Shown piece by piece: positions 58,301 to 64,000 of a DNA stretch of 64,000 nucleotides; within the stretch, counting starts at the first letter, position 1; each line of letters begins with the position of its first letter. The notes under the pieces were generated by a model, which was not told where the DNA came from, did no database searches, and worked only from the letters and a program-made list of their open reading frames with translations. The DNA is from Mimachlamys varia (lineage: Eukaryota > Mollusca > Bivalvia > Pectinida > Pectinidae). The position numbers and the translations under genes were made by a program. The stretch covers positions 9,234,001 through 9,298,000 of the forward strand of contig OX392527.1 of the NCBI GenBank assembly GCA_947623455.1, in the 5' to 3' direction.

Positions 58301-61300
58301 TGTTCAGTCTGTAACATTTCCGTAGGGTTAAGTCTGTAACATTTCCGTAGTGTTAGGTCTGTCACATTTCCGTAGGGTTAAGTCTGTAACATTTCCGTAG
58401 GGTTAAGTCTGTAACACTCCGTAGGGTTAAGTGTGTAACATTCTCACCAACTTGACTTTCTAAAATTTCCGTAGTAGTAAGTCTCTAAAATTTCTGTTGT
58501 TTTCAGTTTGTTACATTTCCGTAGGGGTAAGTCTGTCACATTTCCGTAGGATTAAGTCTGTTATATTTCCGTAGTGTTTGGTCTATAACATTTCCGTATG
58601 GTTAAATCTCCAACATTTCCGTAGGGTTAAGTCTGTTACATTTCCGTAGGGTTAAATCTGTTACATTTCCGTAGAGTTAAGTCTGTTACATTTCCGTAGG
58701 GTTAAGTCTGTAACATTTCCGTAGGGTTAAGTCTGTAACATTTCCGTAGGGTTAAGTCTGTTACATTTCCGTAGTGTTAAATCTGTAACATTTCCGTAGG
58801 GTTAAATCTGTTACATTTCCGTAGGGTTAAGTCTATAACAATTCCGTAGGGTTCAATCTGTTACATTTCCGTAAGGTTAAGACTGTAGCATTCTCGTAGT
58901 GTTAAGTCTATAACATTTCCGTAGGGTTAAGTCTGTTATATTTCCGTAGTGTTAGGTCTGCAACATTTTCGAAGGGTTAAGTTTGTTACATTTCCGTAGT
59001 GTTCAGTCTCTTATATTTCCGTAGTGTTAAGTCTATAACATTTCCGTAGGGTTAAGTCTGTTACATTTACGTAGGGTTAAGTCTGTTACATTTCCGTAGG
59101 GTTAAGTCTGTTACATTTCCGTAGGGTTAAGTCTGTTACATTTCCGTAGGGTTTTGTCTATAACATTTCCGTAGGGTTAAGTCTGCGACATTTCCGTAGG
59201 GTTAAATCTGTTACATTTCCGTAGGGTTTAATCTATAACATTTCCGTAGGGTTAAGTCTGCAACATTTCCGTAGGGTTTAATCTGTTACATTTCCGTAGG
59301 GTTAAGTCTATAACATTACCGTAGGGTTAAGTCTGTTACATTTCCTTAGGGTTAGATCTGTTACATTTACGTAGGGTTTAGTCTGTAACATTTCTGTAGG
59401 GTTAAGTCTATAACATTTCCGTATTGTTAAGTCTGTTACATTTCCGTAGTGTTAAATCTGTAACATTTCCGTAGGGTTAAATCTGTTACATTTCCGTAGG
59501 GTTAAGTCTATAACAATTCCGTAGGGTTCAGTCTGTTATATTTCCGTAGTGTTTGGTCTGCAACATTTCCGAAGGGTTAAGTTTGTTACATTTCCGTAGT
59601 GTTCAGTCTGTTATATTTCCTTAGTGTTAAGTCTATACCATTTCCGTAAGGTTAAGTCTGTTACATTTCCGTAGGGTTAAGTCTGTAACATTTCCGTAGG
59701 GTTAAGTCTGTTACATTTCCGTAGTGTTAGGTCTGTCACATTTCCGTAGGGTTAAGTCTGTAACATTTCCGTAGGGTCAAGTCTGTAACACTCCGTAGGG
59801 TTAAGTGTGTAACATTCTCACCAACTTGACTTTCTAAAATTTCCGTAGTAGTAAGTCTCTAACATTTCTGTTGTTTTCAGTTTGTTACATTTCCGTAGGG
59901 GGTAAGTCTGTCACATTTCCGTAGGATTAAGTCTGTTACATTTCCGTAGGGTTAAGTCTGTTATATTTCCGTAGTGTTTGGTCTATAACATTTCCGTATG
60001 GTTAAATCTCCAACATTTCCGTAGGGTTAAGTCTGTTACATTTCCGTAGGGTTAAATCTGTTACATTTCCGTAGAGTTAAGTCTGTTACATTTCCGTAGG
60101 GTTAAGTCTGTAACATTTCCGTAGGGTTAAGTCTGTAACATTTCCGTAGGGTTAAGTCTGTTACATTTCCGTAGTGTTAAATCTGTAACATTTCCGTAGG
60201 GTTAAATCTGTTACATTTCCGTAGGGTTAAGTCTGTTATATTTCCGTAGGATTAAGTCTGTTACATTTCCGTAGTGTTAAGTCTGTTATATTTCCGTAGG
60301 GTTAAGTCTGTTACATTTCCGTAGGGTTAAGTCTGTTACATTTCCGTAGGGTTAAGTCTGTTACATTTCCGTAGGGTTAAGTCTGTTATATTTCCGTAGG
60401 ATTAAGTCTGTTACATTTCCGTAGTGTTAAATCTGTTACATTTCCGTAGGGTTAAGTCTGTTACATTTCCGTAGGGTTAAATCTGTTACATTTCCGTAGG
60501 TTTAAGTCTGTTACATTTCCGTAGGTTTAAGTCTGTTATATTTCCGTAGAGTTAAGTCTGTTACATTTCCGTAGTGTTAAGTCTGTTACATTTCCGTAGG
60601 TTTAAGTCTGTTACATTTCCGTAGGTTTAAGTCGGTTGTATTCCCGTAGGATTAAGTCTGTTACATTTCCGTAGGGTTAAGTCTGTTACATTTCCGTAGG
60701 TTTAAGTCTGTTACATTTCCGTAGGTTTAAGTCGGTTGTATTCCCGTAGGATTAAGTCTGTTACATTTCCGTAGTGTTAAGTCTGTTATATTTCCGTAGG
60801 ATTAAGTCTGTTACATTTCCGTAGGATTAAGTCTGTTACATTTCCGTAGTGTTAAGTCTATAACATTTCCGTAGGGTTAAGTCCGTAACATTTCCGTAGG
60901 GTAAAGTCTGTAACATTTCCGTAGGTTAAGTCTGTAACACTCCGTAGGGTTGAGTGTGTAACATTCTCACCAGCTTGACTTTCTAAAATATCCGTAGTGT
61001 TAAATCTGTTACATTTCCGTAGGGTTAAATCTGTTACATTTCCGTAGGGTTAAGTCTATAACAATTCCGTAGGGTTCAATCTGTTACATTTCCGTAGGGT
61101 TAAGTCTGTAGCATTCTCGTAGTGTTAAGTCTATAACATTTCCGTAGGGTTAAGTCTGTTACATTTCCGTAGTGTTCAGTCTGTTATATTTCCGTAGTAT
61201 TTGGTCTGCAACATTTCCGAAGGGTTAAGTTTGTTACATTTCCGTAGTGTTCAGTCTGTTATATTTCCTTAGTGTTAAGTCTATACCATTTCCGTAAGGT

Positions 61301-63917
61301 TAAGTCTGTTACATTTCCGTAGGGTTAAGTCTGTAACATTTCCGTAGGGTTAAGTCTGTTACATTTCCGTAGTGTTAGGTCTGTCACATTTCCGTAGGGT
61401 TAAGTCTGTAACATTTCCGTAGGGTTAAGTCTGTAACACTCCGTAAGGTTAAGTGTGTAACATTCTCACCAGCTTGATTTTCTAAAATTTCCGTAGTAGT
61501 AAGTCTCTAACATTTCAGTTGTTTTCAGTTTGTTACATTTCCGTAGGGGTAAGTCTGTCACATTTCCGTAGGATTAAGTCTGTTACATTTCCGTAGGGTT
61601 AAGTCTGTTGCATTCCCGTAGGGTTCAGTCTATAATATTTCCGTATGGTTAAATCTCCAACATTTCCGTCGGGTTAAGTCTGTTACATTTCCGTAGGGTT
61701 AAATCTGTTACATTTCCGTAGAGTTAAGTCTGTTACATTTCCGTAGGGTTAAGTCTGTAACATTTCCGTAGGGTTAAGTCTGTAACATTTCCGTAGGGTT
61801 AAGTCTGTTACATTTCCGTAGTGTTAAATCTGCAACATTTCCGTAGGGTTAAATCTGTTACATTTCCGTAGGGTTAAGTCTATAACAATTCCGTAGGGTT
61901 CAATCTGTTACATTTCCGTAGGGTTAAGACTGTAGCATTTTCGTAGTGTTAAGTCTATAACATTTCCGTAGGGTTAAGTCTGCAACATTTCCGTAGGGTT
62001 AAATCTGTTACATTTCCGTAGGGTTTAATCTATAACATTTCCGTAGGGTTAAGTCTGCAACATTTCCGTAGGGTTTAATCTGTTATATTTCCGTAGTGTT
62101 AGGTCTGCAACATTTTCGAAGGGTTAAGTTTGTTACATTTCCGTAGTGTTCAGTCTGTTATATTTCCGTAGTGTTAAGTCTATTACATTTCCGTAGGGTT
62201 AAGTCTGTTACATTTACGTAGGGTTAAGTCTGTTACATTTCCGTAGGGTTAAGTCTGTTACATTTCCGTAGGGTTAAGTCTGTTACATTTCCGTAGGGTT
62301 TTGTCTATAACATTTCCGTAGGGTTAAGTCTGCAACATTTCCGTAGGGTTAAATCTGTTACATTTCCGTAGGGTTTAATCTATAACATTTCCGTAGGGTT
62401 AAGTCTGCAACATTTCCGTAGGGTTTAATCTGTTACATTTCCGTAGGGTTAAGTCTATAACATTACCGTAGGGTTAAGTCTGTTACATTTCCTTAGGGTT
62501 AGATCTGTTACATTTACGTAGGGATTAGTCTGTAACATTTCTGTAGGGTTAAGTCTATAACATTTCCGTATTGTTAAGTCTGTTACATTTCCGTAGTGTT
62601 AAATCTGTAACATTTCCGTAGGGTTAAATCTGTTACATTTCCGTAGGGTTAAGTCTATAACATTTCCGAAATGTTCAGTTTGTAACATTTCCGTAGGGTT
62701 AAATCTGTTACATTTTCGTAGGATTTAGTCTGTTACATTTCCGTAGGTCTTAAGTCTATAACATTTCCGTATTGTTAAGTCTGTTACATTTCCGTAGTGT
62801 TAAATCTGTAACATTTCCGTAGGGTTAAATCTGTTACATTTCCGTAGGGTTAAGTCTGTTACATTTCCGTAGGATTAAGTCTGTTACATTTCCGTAGTGT
62901 TAAATCTGTTACATTTCCATAGTGTTCAGTCTGTTACATTTCCGTAGGGTTAAGTCTGTTACATTTCCGTAGGATTAAGTCTGTTACATTTCCGTAGTGT
63001 TAAATCTGTTACATTTCCGTAGGGTTAAGTTTGTTACATTTCCGTAGGGTTAAGTCTGTTATATTTCCGTAGGGATAAGTCTGTTACATTTCCGTAGTGT
63101 TAAATCTGTTACATTTCCGTAGGGTTAAGTCTGTTACATTTCCGTAGGGTTAAATCTGTTACATTTCCGTAGGGTTAAGTCTGTAACATTTCCGTAGGGT
63201 TAAGTCTGTTACATTTCCGTAGGGTTAAATCTGTTACATTTCCGTAGGTTTAAGTCGTTTGTATTCCCGTAGGATTAAGTCTGTTACATTTCCGTAGGAT
63301 TAAGTCTGTTACATTTCCGTAGTGTTAAGTCTGTTATATTTCCGTAGGATTAAGTCTGTTACATTTCCGTAGTGTTAAGTCTGTTATATTTCCGTAGGGT
63401 TAAGTCTGTTACATTTCCGTAGTGTTAAGTCTATAACATTTCCGTAGGGTTAAGTCTGTAACATTTCCGTAGGGTTAAGTCTGTTACATTTCCGTAGTGT
63501 TAAATCTGTTACATTTCCGTAGGGTTAAATCTGTTACATTTCCGTAGGGTTAAGACTGTAGCATTCTCGTAGTGTTAAGTCTATAACATTTCCGTAGGGT
63601 TAAGTCTGTTACATTTCCGTAGTGTTCAGTCTGTTATATTTCCGTAGTGTTTGGTCTGCAACATTTCCGAAGGGTTAAGTTTGTTACATTTCCGTAGTGT
63701 TCAGTCTGTTATATTTCCTTAGTGTTAAGTCTATACCATTTCCGTAAGGTTAAGTCTGTTACATTTCCGTAGGGTTAAGTCTGTAACATTTCCGTAGGGT
63801 TAAGTCTGTAACATTTCCGTAGTGTTAGGTCTGTCACATTTCCGTAGGGTTAAGTCTGTAACATTTCCGTAGGGTTAAGTCTGTAACACTCCGTAGGGTT
63901 AAGTGTGTAACATTCTC
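51349..63917. repeat. Higher-order repeats marked by a CACCAGCTTGAC unit
   Basis: An aberrant unit, TTCTCACCAGCTTGACTTTC or its CACCAACTT variant, occurs at 51349, 52949, 53898, 55046, 55995, 58445, 59819, 60968, 61467 and 63917. Intervals are 1600, 949, 1148, 949, 2450, 1374, 1149, 499 and 2450 bp. The repeated 949 and 2450 values show that composite blocks were themselves copied. In particular the stretches ending at 58445 and 63917 carry the same variant order. Confidence 0.88.
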
Positions 63918-64000
63918 ACCAACTTGACTTTCTAAAATTTCCGTAGTAGTAAGTCTCTAACATTTCTGTTGTTTTCAGTTTGTTACATTTCCGTAGGGGT

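Larger units (their letters stand above)
39950..64000. repeat. 25-bp satellite array, continuing past the window
   Basis: About 960 head-to-tail copies of a 25-bp unit with the core GTTACATTTCCGTAGGGTTA followed by AGTCT. The first units (39950-40080) are the most diverged, marking the true left edge. The array reaches the last base. Frequent variants are TGTTATATTTCC, CTATAACATTTCC, CAGCAATATTTCC and AGTGTTCAGT. Long-range order of these variants shows several layers of higher-order repeats. No gene, transposon or other interruption is visible in 24 kb. Confidence 0.97.

Overview
This is a eukaryotic genomic window, most likely from an invertebrate animal. It holds one recognisable intron-containing gene, on the minus strand, embedded in a large amount of tandemly repeated satellite DNA. 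Lophotrochozoan or other marine invertebrate origin is plausible from the CpG-rich unique sequence, the GT-AG introns and a SAND+SAM protein of SAMD11 type. The species cannot be fixed from the sequence, and nothing here looks bacterial or viral.

The gene: six exons on the minus strand (35803 down to 17276) join with perfect phase agreement (0, 2, 1, 2, 0) into an open reading frame of 1017 codons. In order the product has a basic N-terminus, a SAND domain (about residues 73-142), a very acidic Glu/Asp/Ser-rich region (exon 2), ten consecutive 11-residue repeats (exon 3, residues 453-562), a charged and Ser-rich linker (exon 4), a Pro/Ser-rich region with an ALDLS CtBP-type motif (836-840), and a C-terminal SAM domain split over the last two exons (about 930-995). 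SAND followed by C-terminal SAM is the layout of long SAMD11, a Polycomb-linked transcriptional repressor. The poly(A) signal lies about 70 bp past the stop. Introns 1, 3 and 4 each carry their own tandem arrays.

Layout. 1-5800: 31-bp minisatellite in two subfamilies, interrupted at 4889-5659 by a foldback-type insertion. 5818-5970: a second hairpin element. 5971-8790: apparently gene-free unique DNA. 8795-14862: 62-bp satellite with higher-order duplications. 15194-15450: decayed ~57-60 bp repeats. 16198-16853: 38-bp array downstream of the gene. 17201-35803: the SAMD11-like gene, with 30-bp and 44-bp arrays in intron 4, an 18-bp array in intron 3, and 50-bp and 41-bp arrays in intron 1. 35871-39812: upstream DNA with no recognised gene. 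39813-39919: a 41-bp-arm palindrome. 39950-64000: a 25-bp satellite with higher-order repeats (2407, 1600, 949, 1148, 2450 bp) that runs off the window.

The most notable points are the SAND-SAM gene with its 11-residue repeat block; a triplicated splice donor at the end of the SAND exon, of which only one copy keeps frame; a 30-bp intronic array that stays open in frame into the SAM-encoding exon; and a TACGGAAA core shared by three otherwise different satellite families. No wholly new system is proven.
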